Below are positions 10,953 to 19,319 of a stretch of DNA of 64,000 nt, piece by piece. The notes below the pieces were generated by a model. It was not told the origin of the DNA. It saw nothing but the letters and a program-made list of their open reading frames with translations, and searched no databases. Within the stretch, counting starts at the first letter, position 1. The number at the start of each line of letters is the position of its first letter. Made by a program: the position numbers and the translations under genes. The stretch comes from Spirochaetales bacterium (GTDB taxonomy: Bacteria; Spirochaetota; Spirochaetia; Treponematales; Treponemataceae), in contig QKEL01000008.1 of assembly GCA_003252395.1 (NCBI GenBank), positions 186,001-250,000 of the forward strand, written 5' to 3'.

Positions 10953-11531
10953 ATGAATGAGAGGACAGATACAAAAACCGCGATTCTCGAAACGGCCCTT
11001 GACCTCTTCGCCCTTAGGGGTTTTGAATCGGTCGGCACGCAGGAAATCGTCGATAAGGCAGGGGTTAGTAAGCCAATGCTATATCACTATTTCAATCACA
11101 AGAGAGGGTTGCTTGACGCTATTATTGCCGAATACGGCGGGAAGTTCTTTCATACAATCAGTCAAGCCGCTGAGTATAACCACGACATCGTATTCACCTT
11201 GAATGCGATCACCCGAGAATCCGTCCGCTTTGCCCTAGCGAATCAGGCTTTTTTCCGTTTGAAAATGACGCTTTCTGTCTCCGCACCCGAAAGCGAAACC
11301 TATGCCGCGTATCGTCCGCTCCGTGAAGGGATGAACCAATGCTTCGAAACGCTCTTTATTGCCGCGTCACAGGATCACGGTAACATGAAGGGTCGCGAAA
11401 AATCCTATAGTGAATCCTTTCAGGGCATGCTTGGGGTTTGGTCTCTACTTTTTCTAAATAAGGAACTTGAATTGTCTGATGAAACGCTAAAGAGAGCGGT
11501 TCATCAATTTATGCACGGAATATTCTCATAG
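10953..11531 (+). CDS. TetR/AcrR family transcriptional regulator
   Basis: A 192-aa regulator with the N-terminal TetR helix-turn-helix at about residues 28-47 (GTQEIVDKAGVSKPMLYHYF), followed by an all-helical ligand-binding region that I cannot assign to an effector. I chose the ATG at 10953 (MNERTD); the earlier TTG at 10935 lies within the promoter itself. The message seems leaderless. Palindromes matching a TetR operator sit on both sides of the gene, so it probably controls itself and the GH13 enzyme downstream. A maltodextrin-related effector is only a guess from the neighbour. Confidence 0.9.
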   Translation: MNERTDTKTAILETALDLFALRGFESVGTQEIVDKAGVSKPMLYHYFNHKRGLLDAIIAEYGGKFFHTISQAAEYNHDIVFTLNAITRESVRFALANQAFFRLKMTLSVSAPESETYAAYRPLREGMNQCFETLFIAASQDHGNMKGREKSYSESFQGMLGVWSLLFLNKELELSDETLKRAVHQFMHGIFS

Positions 11532-11607
11532 AAGCTATACGGCCTCATTCGTTTCTGATGAGAATTCATCACGGTATGATAGAAAGGGATAACTGAATAC
11601 AGGTTTG

Positions 11608-11783
11608 ATCTACCGACCGGTAGGTAAGATTTTATTCTTAACCTACTTACTAGTCGGTAAGTACTTACTAAATGACAGTAGTTCTGAGTGTTCTGATTTA
11701 CCTACCGGTAGGTAGGTTTATACCAAAGACCTACCTACCGGTAGGTAGGTTTATACTACAAACCTACCTACCGGTAGGTAACA
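11608..11783. promoter_or_regulatory. Operator array upstream of the GH13 gene, three copies at 33-bp period
   Basis: The 276-bp gap before the GH13 gene holds five more copies of the tetR-type palindrome. Site 3 (11608-11625) matches the type upstream of tetR. Site 4 (11645-11662) is degenerate (14 of 18 against the symmetric consensus). Sites 5, 6 and 7 are the tighter type built on CCTACCGGTAGG, with CCGG centres at 11706.5, 11739.5 and 11772.5, so the spacing is exactly 33 bp twice. Site 6 (11729-11750) is a perfect 22-bp palindrome. A TATACT box (11752-11757) lies between sites 6 and 7 but lacks a good -35, so bound regulator would overlap any promoter here. Confidence 0.8.
11700..11783. 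repeat. Tandem 33-bp repeat carrying the palindromes
   Basis: Three units of about 33 bp share ACCTACCGGTAGGTAGG plus a TTTATAC linker in the first two units. The third unit is diverged after the palindrome. The pattern suggests duplication of an operator unit and would place bound dimers on one face of the helix, near three turns apart. Confidence 0.75.
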
Positions 11784-11807
11784 TACACCATCAACTAAGG
11801 AGAAAAT

Positions 11808-13178
11808 ATGCGATCACCGATGAAACATGACGTTTTTTACCACATCTACCCTCTCGGCGCGTGCGGGGCGCCAGAAAGAAACGACTTCCAATCCCCGGCT
11901 GGCGAGGGAATCAAAACGCTCGGTAGGGCGATACCCCGCTTAAAGAAATTGGGAATCACGTCCCTCTACATCGGCCCCCTGTTTGAATCTACCGCTCATG
12001 GCTATGACACGCTCGATTATTTCTGGGTTGACCGAAGACTCGGTACCAATGACGACTTACGCTCCTTCGTATCCTCCTGCCACGATAACGGCATTAAGGT
12101 CATCTTGGACGCGGTATTGAACCATACGGGAAGGCATTTCTTTGCCTTCAAGGATCTCCAGGAGCGAGCGGGCGCCTCCCCTTACGCGAGTTGGTTCAAG
12201 GGGGTCGATTTCTCGCGTAAAAGCCCGCTCGGAGACCCGTTCGCGTATGAGGGATGGAGCGGCCACTACGATCTCGCGAAGCTCAATACCGAAAACGAGG
12301 CGGTCCGCGACCACCTATTCAAGGCGGTACGGCATTGGATTGAGAGCTTCAATATCGACGGTCTCCGGCTGGACGCTGCCGATGTCCTTTCGCCTTCGTT
12401 TATGGATTCTCTTTCCTTGTTCGCCAAAACGTTGAAGCCGGAATTTTGGCTTATGGGCGAGGTGGTCCATGGTGATTATCGCGATTGGGCCCGGGAAGGA
12501 CGGCTCGACTCGGTCACTAATTTCGAGATGTACAAAGGCCTGTGGTCCAGCTTCAACGACCGAAACTTCTTCGAGATCGCCTGGACCCTGAATCGGCAGT
12601 TTGGCGAAGACGGGCTCTACCGGAACCTGGATCTCTATAACTTCGCCGATAATCACGACGTTGACCGAGTCGCGAGTACCTTACATTCGAAATCGCACCT
12701 ATTTCCCTTATACGGCCTCCTTTTCACGGTTCCGGGGATACCGTCCCTGTATTACGGCAGCGAGTGGGCAAAAGAGGGGAAACGCACCGCCACGAGCGAC
12801 CGCGCGCTCCGCCCCGCCATCGATCTTACGGCAAGCCCGCGCGAGGGAAGCATGGACTCGGACCTGGAAAGGGCCATAGCCCGATTCATCGAGATTAGAA
12901 GGGAGACGCCGGCCTTGAGGGAAGGCAGATACCGGCAATTACACGTCGAGTCAGAGCAGTTTGCGTTCATGCGGGAAATCGACGGCGTTCACGTCGGCGG
13001 ATCGAGGGCAATCGTCGCGGTTAACGCCTCGGAACGGGATCAAACGATTTTAGTGAGGGGAATTCCGGAGGGAACATGGCTTGACGCGCTGGACGGAGAT
13101 AAGCCATTCATGGCCAGAAACGGCGCGATGGATATTCCCCTTACCCCGTCCTGGCTCAGGATCCTCATCAAGCAATGA
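11808..13178 (+). CDS. Cytoplasmic GH13 alpha-amylase-family enzyme (maltodextrin glucosidase-like)
   Basis: A 456-aa GH13 enzyme that should cleave alpha-1,4-glucosidic bonds of short malto-oligosaccharides. The four family regions are clear: DAVLNH (101-106), GLRLDAADV with nucleophile Asp189, GEVVHG with acid/base Glu218, and FADNHDVDR with Asp284. A C-terminal beta domain ends the protein. There is no signal peptide, so it acts in the cytoplasm. TAAGGAG precedes the ATG at 11808 with good spacing. The upstream operator array implies tight control by the adjacent TetR protein. Exact specificity (cyclomaltodextrinase, maltodextrin glucosidase or amylase) cannot be fixed by eye. Confidence 0.9.
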   Translation: MRSPMKHDVFYHIYPLGACGAPERNDFQSPAGEGIKTLGRAIPRLKKLGITSLYIGPLFESTAHGYDTLDYFWVDRRLGTNDDLRSFVSSCHDNGIKVILDAVLNHTGRHFFAFKDLQERAGASPYASWFKGVDFSRKSPLGDPFAYEGWSGHYDLAKLNTENEAVRDHLFKAVRHWIESFNIDGLRLDAADVLSPSFMDSLSLFAKTLKPEFWLMGEVVHGDYRDWAREGRLDSVTNFEMYKGLWSSFNDRNFFEIAWTLNRQFGEDGLYRNLDLYNFADNHDVDRVASTLHSKSHLFPLYGLLFTVPGIPSLYYGSEWAKEGKRTATSDRALRPAIDLTASPREGSMDSDLERAIARFIEIRRETPALREGRYRQLHVESEQFAFMREIDGVHVGGSRAIVAVNASERDQTILVRGIPEGTWLDALDGDKPFMARNGAMDIPLTPSWLRILIKQ

Positions 13179-13202
13179 AGTCAACGCGGCGGCCAACGGT
13201 CA

Positions 13203-14231
13203 TCAACTCGTGATTCCCGAGAAGAAGGATGCCTTGGCCGATTCCTGTGCCCTGATTACGTTATCGCAAAACGAGTCAAAATCGGGATCGGGCACTTGAG
13301 AGGCGGGAGTCTCGAGAAGATGGCGCACGCAACGACGGGCGCCCTCGTCGAAACGGATAGTGGCGGTAAAGTCAGGCACGAGGCGTTTGATTTTCGAATT
13401 GTCGAATACTACGGTATTTGCCTTATCTCCGCCGAGCGTTCCCGCGTATTCAGGATCGCACGAGGCGAGAAAATCGGTAGTGACGTGGTATTTCACGACG
13501 GGCTCGCCGAGCGCGCCGCCGATTCTGTCGTATATTTGGTCCCAGGTGAGGGATTCGTCCGAGGTTATCTGGAAGGTTTCGCCGATCGCCGCGGGATTCC
13601 CCATAACGCCGCAAAAGGCCTTCGCGAAGTCGTCGGAATGGGTCAGGGTCCACAGGGAAGAGCCGTCGCCGTGGATTATGACCGGACGCTTGCGAAGAAT
13701 GCGGTCCACTACCTGCCAAGGACCTTTTTTGCCGTGAACGGCCACGGGCAAATGGCAATCGTCATAAGTATGGCTTGGCCGAACGATGGTCACCGGAAAA
13801 CCGTTCGCGCGGTATTTTTTCATCAGGAATTCCTCGCAGGCGATTTTGTTGCGGGAATATTCCCACAGCGGATTGGCCAGCGGGGTGGATTCGTTGATTC
13901 GGTAATAGCCCAGCGGCTTTTGATACGCCGAGGCCGAACTGATAAAGATGAATTGCCGGGTTTTTCGCGAAAAGAGGCGGACGTCGCGCTCTAGCTGCCC
14001 GGGTACGAAGGCGATAAAATCCACGACCACGTCGAAGTTGAGCCCTTCGATCAATTGAGCGATCTTGCCCTCGTCCGCGTTTATGTCCCCGTAAAGCGCG
14101 TTCACGCCCCGCGGGACGCTCTCCTTCCTGGTACCGCGATTGAGAAGCCAAATATCCCAGCCAAGGCTCAGGGCTCTCCGCGTTATGCCGCCGCTGATCG
14201 TACCGGTTCCGCCGATAAAGAGTGCCTTCAT
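13203..14231 (-). CDS. NAD-dependent epimerase/dehydratase (extended SDR)
   Basis: A 342-aa Rossmann-fold enzyme. The N-terminal ALFIGGTGTISGGI gives the glycine-rich nucleotide site; YSRNKIACEEF supplies the YxxxK catalytic pair, and FISSASAY is the usual serine segment. Substrate could be a nucleotide sugar or a sugar derivative; RNA-binding-protein-like epimerases of this general type also exist. I chose the ATG at 14231 because GGGAGG lies 8 nt upstream; an in-frame TTG at 14237 sits between them and is unlikely. The gene converges on the GH13 gene with 24 bp between the stops, and it has its own strong promoter. Confidence 0.85.
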   Translation of the reverse strand: MKALFIGGTGTISGGITRRALSLGWDIWLLNRGTRKESVPRGVNALYGDINADEGKIAQLIEGLNFDVVVDFIAFVPGQLERDVRLFSRKTRQFIFISSASAYQKPLGYYRINESTPLANPLWEYSRNKIACEEFLMKKYRANGFPVTIVRPSHTYDDCHLPVAVHGKKGPWQVVDRILRKRPVIIHGDGSSLWTLTHSDDFAKAFCGVMGNPAAIGETFQITSDESLTWDQIYDRIGGALGEPVVKYHVTTDFLASCDPEYAGTLGGDKANTVVFDNSKIKRLVPDFTATIRFDEGARRCVRHLLETPASQVPDPDFDSFCDNVIRAQESAKASFFSGITS

Positions 14232-14257
14232 CTTCAAATCCTCCCTGACCGGCTTTC

Positions 14258-14285
14258 ATTATAAACCCGAATGAAGGCCTGTCAA
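14258..14285 (-). promoter_or_regulatory. Promoter of the epimerase gene
   Basis: On the minus strand, TTGACA (14285-14280), a 16-bp spacer and TATAAT (14263-14258): both boxes are perfect. Start of transcription would be near 14251, giving a 20-nt leader that contains the GGGAGG ribosome site. Confidence 0.85.
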
Positions 14286-14378
14286 TCCGGCCGTCGGGAA
14301 GCGCTTCGTTTTCAGGCAAGGTTACTGTCGTCGGCGATAATACCCGCATGCCATTTCCACCCTTGGGGAGATACGCGA

Positions 14379-15215
14379 ATGACGGACACGATCGGAAGCG
14401 GCTTGGCCATCATTCTCATGGCGACGGCCTTGGTTTTCAACGCGTGCGACCTCGTCGACAACCTCGGCGACGGTTGCGTCGAATGCATGATAGTGCCGCC
14501 GGAAACGCACCCGGGGCTAGCGGCCCTCTCGGGGGATACCGGAATATCTTGGACGGCGCGCTGGTATGACGAGAAGGGAACGATTCGAGAAGAACGGGGA
14601 CTGAGTAAGCCTTCAGTCATACGGCTGCCAGGCACGGGCGTCACGCCGGTACTGCTTTTCGAGGAAACGGCGTTGCCCGGCTTCACCCAAGCCCTGATAC
14701 CCTGCGCAGGGGCGTTATTCCCGCTTCAGGCGACTGAGGGAAACCGGTATCGCGAGCTGCGGCCGACTCGACGGCACGGTCAGGCGGCGCGTTCCGCCGA
14801 GCGGGTCATACTCGGCGCACGGGGAGGAACCCGTGCAGGCCTGAGCGTCGTTGCCGCTTTCGATTGGTTGCGCCTCATGAGCCTCATAGAATCGCTCCAT
14901 TGTCCGGAATCGACCGACATCCGCGAAATAGCCTCGAAAATGCTCGACGGCTCCTTTTCGAGTCGGTACGTCCGCGAGCTTACGGCGATTTCGGCGTCGC
15001 TCTCCGTCGCCCCCTGGATCGCCCCGGGAGACGTATTATATCCCGCGAATCCCGAATTCGCGCCCGTCGTATCGAGGGAAGACGGGTCTGCGGAGGTCAT
15101 GCTCAGAGAGGGGCTAAACCGCTTCTTTGGTTCCGGGGGATACCTGGATCTTCAGTTCGGCTCGGGTCAAATCGTCTGTACTTTTTTCCGCTCCTATGCT
15201 TCAATGGAACAATGA
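14379..15215 (+). CDS. Hypothetical lipoprotein, first gene of an envelope operon
   Basis: A 278-aa protein of unknown function. The N-terminus is a hydrophobic signal (IGSGLAIILMATALVFNAC) with a likely lipidated Cys23; the loose FNAC lipobox is acceptable in spirochaetes. The rest has no motif I recognise; it is mixed alpha/beta with few charged clusters. I place the start at the ATG at 14379 since GGGGAG lies 8 nt upstream; the frame extends back to 14271, but that extension would bury the signal peptide. Its stop overlaps the next start by 4 bp (ATGA), so the two are translationally coupled. Confidence 0.75.
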   Translation: MTDTIGSGLAIILMATALVFNACDLVDNLGDGCVECMIVPPETHPGLAALSGDTGISWTARWYDEKGTIREERGLSKPSVIRLPGTGVTPVLLFEETALPGFTQALIPCAGALFPLQATEGNRYRELRPTRRHGQAARSAERVILGARGGTRAGLSVVAAFDWLRLMSLIESLHCPESTDIREIASKMLDGSFSSRYVRELTAISASLSVAPWIAPGDVLYPANPEFAPVVSREDGSAEVMLREGLNRFFGSGGYLDLQFGSGQIVCTFFRSYASMEQ

Positions 15216-16306
15216 GACGCCTTCTGCCCTTCATACTTGCCCTGACCGTCATCGCGACCGGTTGTTCCCGCAAACCCGCCGAATCGCTCGCCGTCCCGAC
15301 CCCGGAACCCGAATCTTCCCCGCAGAAACAGACGGGAACCTCTTGGTACTGGTTTTCCGATACCGGTATCCATTGGGCCGCCTCGCCATCCGAAATACCC
15401 GGAAAGGCATTCACGCCCTGGACGGAAGCGGTCCGAGTCGCCGACGCGGCGATCGTGGAAGGCATTCCCTCGCTTCTCATTAACCGCTTAGGGGTGCTCT
15501 CTCCGGGAACGTCCGGGACGGGGCTCCATACCGATCCTGACCGTTTCGCAAGCCATACTGCCGCCGGGTTTTACCGCACGGAAGCGGGTACCGCGGTGCG
15601 GCTCTACAGGAACAGCATTTTCGCGGGCGACACGAAAAGCGGCATCGCCCTCGCGGGTTACGATCCGGTATCGGGCTCGTTCACCGACCTCTATTTCGCC
15701 GCCGATCTCGGCGTTCCCGCCCAGGCCCAATGCGTCTCCCTGGACCGTGTGGGTTCCATGTGGTACGCCGCCTTTAAAAACGACAAGGCGGGAAAGGTGG
15801 AGTTTTCCTACCTCGAATTCCCGGCCTTTCCGGCGCGAAACCGCGAAACCGGGGCGTATGACCTTTCCGATTTCAGAAACCTGGACACCACCGGATACCA
15901 GGAATCCGTCGCGCCCTTTGCCTGGTCTTCGGCGCCGGAACAATTGAGAAGCCTCTTATCCGCGATTCCGGACGACACGCCGATCTCCGTTCGGGTCCAT
16001 ACCCGTTCCGCCCGCTCGCCCCAAACCTACGTTCGGGAAGGGCCCGGGGAACCCCTGGCGTGTCGCGCGTGGGTTTCCGACGAGGCCACCTCGGCCTTAT
16101 TCGCCGACGGAACCTTTTATTTCCGGGCGGACAATTCTACCGAAACCGTGAAATCCATACGCTTACCCGCGCTTACCCGGGGGTATGTTTACGGGGAATA
16201 CGTGATCGTCGGGAAAAAACTGGTGACCGCATGGGAAGAACAGCGCTTTTATGAAACCGGAAGGGCCGGATTGCTGGAAATCCCGCTTCCCGACGCGCTA
16301 TATTGA
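15212..16306 (+). CDS. Hypothetical lipoprotein
   Basis: A 364-aa predicted lipoprotein with a short signal (MRRLLPFILALTVIATGC; lipid attachment at Cys18) followed by a Pro/Ser/Glu-rich linker. The mature part resembles no family I can name; repeated short beta-like stretches hint at a beta-rich, possibly propeller-like fold, which is only an impression. The start is fixed by the ATGA overlap with the upstream lipoprotein gene. A third envelope gene begins 19 bp after the stop, so the three probably form one operon. Confidence 0.78.
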   Translation: MRRLLPFILALTVIATGCSRKPAESLAVPTPEPESSPQKQTGTSWYWFSDTGIHWAASPSEIPGKAFTPWTEAVRVADAAIVEGIPSLLINRLGVLSPGTSGTGLHTDPDRFASHTAAGFYRTEAGTAVRLYRNSIFAGDTKSGIALAGYDPVSGSFTDLYFAADLGVPAQAQCVSLDRVGSMWYAAFKNDKAGKVEFSYLEFPAFPARNRETGAYDLSDFRNLDTTGYQESVAPFAWSSAPEQLRSLLSAIPDDTPISVRVHTRSARSPQTYVREGPGEPLACRAWVSDEATSALFADGTFYFRADNSTETVKSIRLPALTRGYVYGEYVIVGKKLVTAWEEQRFYETGRAGLLEIPLPDALY

Positions 16307-16325
16307 TGGGTAAAGGATACGCGCC

Positions 16326-17120
16326 ATGAATACCCGCCGTCTCGCGACAGTCCTTATCCTCGTTTTTCTGGCGACCCAGGCCTGGGCTGAGTATTCGCCC
16401 TGGACCCTTTTCGGCGGGCTGAACCTGATCTGGAATTCCGACGGCGAAGGGGTCACGGTCATACCCGGCATGTCGGCCGACGGAAATCCCGGCGGACTCT
16501 CGAGCGCGCCCAGTCCCCTCGCCGTCTTTTTCGGCGGCGAGTACCGCCGGCCCCTGCCCCAGTGGGGCGTAAGCCTCGCGCCTTCCCTCTCGATCTATTC
16601 CGCCCAGTATCTATGGGCGAACGATCGCCCGCTTCCGGCGGAAATCGAAAACAGGACGGCATACGTTCCGTCCCTGCTCCTTGACGTTCCCGTATTGTGG
16701 ACCCGCGAATCGGGCCGCTTCCTGTTTTCAGCGGGCGCGGGGCCGGGCTTTCTCGCCCGATACGGCTTTCTCGATTCCGGCGTCGGCGCGGACGAGATCA
16801 ATCCGGGCGACGATTACGCGGCGGGAGAACAGGTAAAGCTCATCAATGAGTATTTTTGGTCATCCGGCCGCTGGTTCTATCCCGGCATCCAATTGGGCGT
16901 TCGGTACCAGCTGGATACCGGTTGGGGCGGCGGGTTTTCGCTCCGCGTCGCCTACCCTCTGGCTAACCTATGGTCCTCGCCTTCGGTACCGGGCGAAGAT
17001 TCCATAATGTATCTTCTGGCCGTTACCATCACCCCCCCGGTCAAGATCGTCCTTCCGAGCGATCCGACCGAGGGCGAAACGGTTATAGCTCCACCGCCCG
17101 ACTCGACACCTTCTCCCTGA
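16326..17120 (+). CDS. Predicted outer-membrane or periplasmic beta-rich protein
   Basis: A 264-aa exported protein with a cleavable signal peptide (cut after ATQAWA, near residue 21). The mature region shows alternating hydrophobic strands and many Gly, Tyr and Trp residues ([51 protein letters not shown]), typical of a small beta-barrel, and ends in a Pro/Ser-rich tail. It has no known domain I can identify. It is the third gene of the lipoprotein operon. Its 3' end overlaps the 3' end of the convergent thrS by 38 bp. Confidence 0.72.
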   Translation: MNTRRLATVLILVFLATQAWAEYSPWTLFGGLNLIWNSDGEGVTVIPGMSADGNPGGLSSAPSPLAVFFGGEYRRPLPQWGVSLAPSLSIYSAQYLWANDRPLPAEIENRTAYVPSLLLDVPVLWTRESGRFLFSAGAGPGFLARYGFLDSGVGADEINPGDDYAAGEQVKLINEYFWSSGRWFYPGIQLGVRYQLDTGWGGGFSLRVAYPLANLWSSPSVPGEDSIMYLLAVTITPPVKIVLPSDPTEGETVIAPPPDSTPSP

Positions 17121-18840
17121 TATACGCGGAGAACGCCTCGACACCCATCTTTTCCTGCCTACCGTCGCGGAAACGAACCGCGACGGCCTCTTCCTGCATT
17201 TCCTTCTCGCCGACTACCAACTGATAGGGAACCTTAAAGCCCTGATGCTTGCGAATCTTCGCGTTCATCCGGTCGTTGTCGATATCAGCCTTGGCGCGGA
17301 TGCCTTCCGAGCGGAGCCGTAACGCGACTTTTTCGGCGTATTCGTCGAAGCCGGGCGCGACGGGTACCACCACGACCTGGCGCGGGCTCAGCCAGGCGGG
17401 AAGCGCTCCGGCGTAATGCTCGATCAGGATGCCCAAGAACCGCTCCAGCGAGCCAAGCGCCGCGCGGTGCAACATGACCGGGTGGTGGCGGGCATTGTCG
17501 TCCCCGATGAATTCCGCGTTGAGCCTTTCCTTTGACGGCAATTGGTAATCCACCTGGATCGTGCCGCACTGCCAGCCCCGTCCCAGTGCGTCAACCAGGG
17601 TAAACTCAAGCTTCGGTCCGTAGAAGGCTCCCTCACCGGGCGCGATTTCGTATTCGAGGCCCGCTACCTTACAGGCGTCCGCGAGGGCGGCTTCAGCGCG
17701 GTCCCAGGTCGCGTCGTCACCGACGCGCTTCTCGGGCCGGGTCGAGAATTTGACGAGGATACCGTCGGGATCAAAGCCGAAATCCCGATACATGGACTTC
17801 AGGAGCTCGCAGAATTTCGCGACCTCCGAGGGAATCTGTTCCTCGGTGCAAAAGATATGCCCATCGTCCTGAACGAAACCGCGAACCCGCATGATACCGT
17901 GCAGGGACCCCGAGGGCTCGTTGCGGGTGCAGGAACCGAATTCCGCCATGCGAAGGGGCAAGTCGCGATAACTCTTTATGCCTTGCTTGAATATCTCGAT
18001 GTGGCCGGGGCAATTCATGGGCTTCAGGGCGAAAAGACGCTTTTCGCTTTCCGTGATAAACATATTCTCCCGGTACTTCGCCCAGTGACCGGAACGTTCC
18101 CACAGGCTTTGGGGCATCACGAAGGGGGTCTTCACCTCAACGTAGCCGTCTTCACGAATCCGTTCTCGCGCGTAATCCTCGATGAGCCGATAGACGGTCC
18201 ACCCGTCGGGATGCCAGAAGATCTGGCCCGGGTTCTCGTCGTCTATGTGGAGAAAGTCCAAATCCTTGACTATCTTGCGGTGGTCGCGCTTTTCGGCCTC
18301 GGCCAACATCTCAAGATACGCCTTGAGGTCGTTGGGCTTTTCCCAGGAGGTAGCGTAGATACGGGTAAGCATGGGCCGGTTTTCGTCGCCGCGCCAATAG
18401 GCGCCCGCGACCTTCATAAGCTTGAAGGCTTGTGCGTTGATTTCCCTCGTGTTGGCCACGTGTGGGCCCCGGCACAGATCGATAAAGTCGCCGGACTGGT
18501 AGACCGAAATCGTTTCTCCCTCTGGAAGGTCGTTAATGAGCTCGGTTTTATACGGCTCGTCCTTGAAAAGGGCCAAGGCCTCGGCTTTGGAAACCTCGCG
18601 GCGCACGAAATCCACGTTGGACGAGAGAATTCTGCGCATCTCCTTCTCGATTTCGGCCAAATCGTCGGGATTAATCGCCTGAGGCAGGTCAAAATCGTAA
18701 TAGAAACCGTTATCTATCGCGGGGCCGATGGCGACCTTCGTACCGGGATACCGTTTTACGACGGCTGCGGCCATGATATGCGCGGTACTATGGCGCAAAA
18801 GGCCTAATCGTTCGGATTTTTGGGGGATGGAGACGCTCAT
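17083..18840 (-). CDS. thrS: Threonyl-tRNA synthetase, TGS-less form
   Basis: A 585-aa class II synthetase that charges tRNA-Thr. It begins directly in the editing domain (RHSTAH, His17 and His21; CRGPHV) and then has the catalytic core ([10 protein letters not shown] with the zinc Cys, [33 protein letters not shown]) and the anticodon-binding domain. The N-terminal TGS domain of the roughly 640-aa enterobacterial enzyme is absent. I chose the ATG at 18840 because AAAGGAG lies 8 nt upstream. The frame stays open to 19209, but that stretch is the T-box leader and has no protein homology I can see. Expression is probably controlled at translation by uncharged tRNA-Thr. Confidence 0.95.
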   Translation of the reverse strand: MSVSIPQKSERLGLLRHSTAHIMAAAVVKRYPGTKVAIGPAIDNGFYYDFDLPQAINPDDLAEIEKEMRRILSSNVDFVRREVSKAEALALFKDEPYKTELINDLPEGETISVYQSGDFIDLCRGPHVANTREINAQAFKLMKVAGAYWRGDENRPMLTRIYATSWEKPNDLKAYLEMLAEAEKRDHRKIVKDLDFLHIDDENPGQIFWHPDGWTVYRLIEDYARERIREDGYVEVKTPFVMPQSLWERSGHWAKYRENMFITESEKRLFALKPMNCPGHIEIFKQGIKSYRDLPLRMAEFGSCTRNEPSGSLHGIMRVRGFVQDDGHIFCTEEQIPSEVAKFCELLKSMYRDFGFDPDGILVKFSTRPEKRVGDDATWDRAEAALADACKVAGLEYEIAPGEGAFYGPKLEFTLVDALGRGWQCGTIQVDYQLPSKERLNAEFIGDDNARHHPVMLHRAALGSLERFLGILIEHYAGALPAWLSPRQVVVVPVAPGFDEYAEKVALRLRSEGIRAKADIDNDRMNAKIRKHQGFKVPYQLVVGEKEMQEEAVAVRFRDGRQEKMGVEAFSAYIREKVSSRAVEL

Positions 18841-19205
18841 GGGCGGCACTCCTTTCGTCACGGATTCCGACAATACCAACCAGGGGCTGTCGGTTTTGCG
18901 GGGACGAAACCCTCCATGCCCGTCTGGGCCGGATTTGGGCTCCGCGGTTCCACCCCGCTTCGTTTCCCCGTGACGGGGAGCGCACTCATCGCCGTTAACG
19001 TACGGATGACGGCCGAGGCTAGTAACGGTTTGATACACCGCGTTCACGCCGGCAGCTCGGGAGTGGTTTTCGGTCCGTCGAACGCCGCGATATTCCAGCC
19101 CGCGAAATCGCGTACCGCCCCTCGTAGGGATTCGGCGGCGTTTCTTCCGTATCGCTTCTCTGGTGGCGCCCGATGGGGACGTACTCGTCTCCGTCAATGC
19201 TGTTA
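18841..19205 (-). ncRNA. T-box riboswitch leader of thrS, translational type
   Basis: Stem I: CGGAG (19193-19189) pairs with CTCCCG (19063-19058, one bulge); AGTA (19185-19182) faces specifier codon ACC (19067-19065, threonine); GTCC/GGAC closes above the loop. AGAGA (19161-19157) and GCTG (19099-19096) match the conserved distal elements. The T-box bulge TGGAACC is at 18952-18946. Antisequestrator: GCGGGG (18958-18953) with CCCCGC (18903-18898), and GCG (18945-18943) with CGT (18906-18904). Sequestrator: TTTCGTC (18909-18903) with GACGAAA (18859-18853), which abuts the AAAGGAG ribosome site, and CCGACA/TGTCGG inside it. The two states share 18906-18903, so they exclude each other. No T tract follows, so control is likely at translation. 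Bulge base A predicts discriminator U73 on tRNA-Thr. Confidence 0.88.
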
Positions 19206-19211
19206 CCAAAG

Positions 19212-19240
19212 AGCTTACCCATGGTTTATATACCTGTCAA
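19212..19240 (-). promoter_or_regulatory. thrS promoter
   Basis: On the minus strand, a perfect TTGACA (19240-19235), a 17-bp spacer and TAAGCT (19217-19212). Transcription would begin near 19205, about ten nucleotides before T-box stem I, which is the usual arrangement. Confidence 0.65.
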
Positions 19241-19319
19241 GACGCCCGAAGAGGACAAGGAGACCGCGAGCGGCAAACCCTTGCCGTTTTCGGGATTATA
19301 ACCGATACTGATACAATAT

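Noticed and set aside
11700-11783. CRISPR-like array
   Set aside because: The repeat is only three units, palindromic, with no unique spacers of normal length; it fits operators.
18843-19209. Open frame that would extend ThrS by about 120 residues
   Set aside because: It runs through the T-box leader, has no sign of the TGS domain, and the ATG at 18840 has a strong ribosome site.
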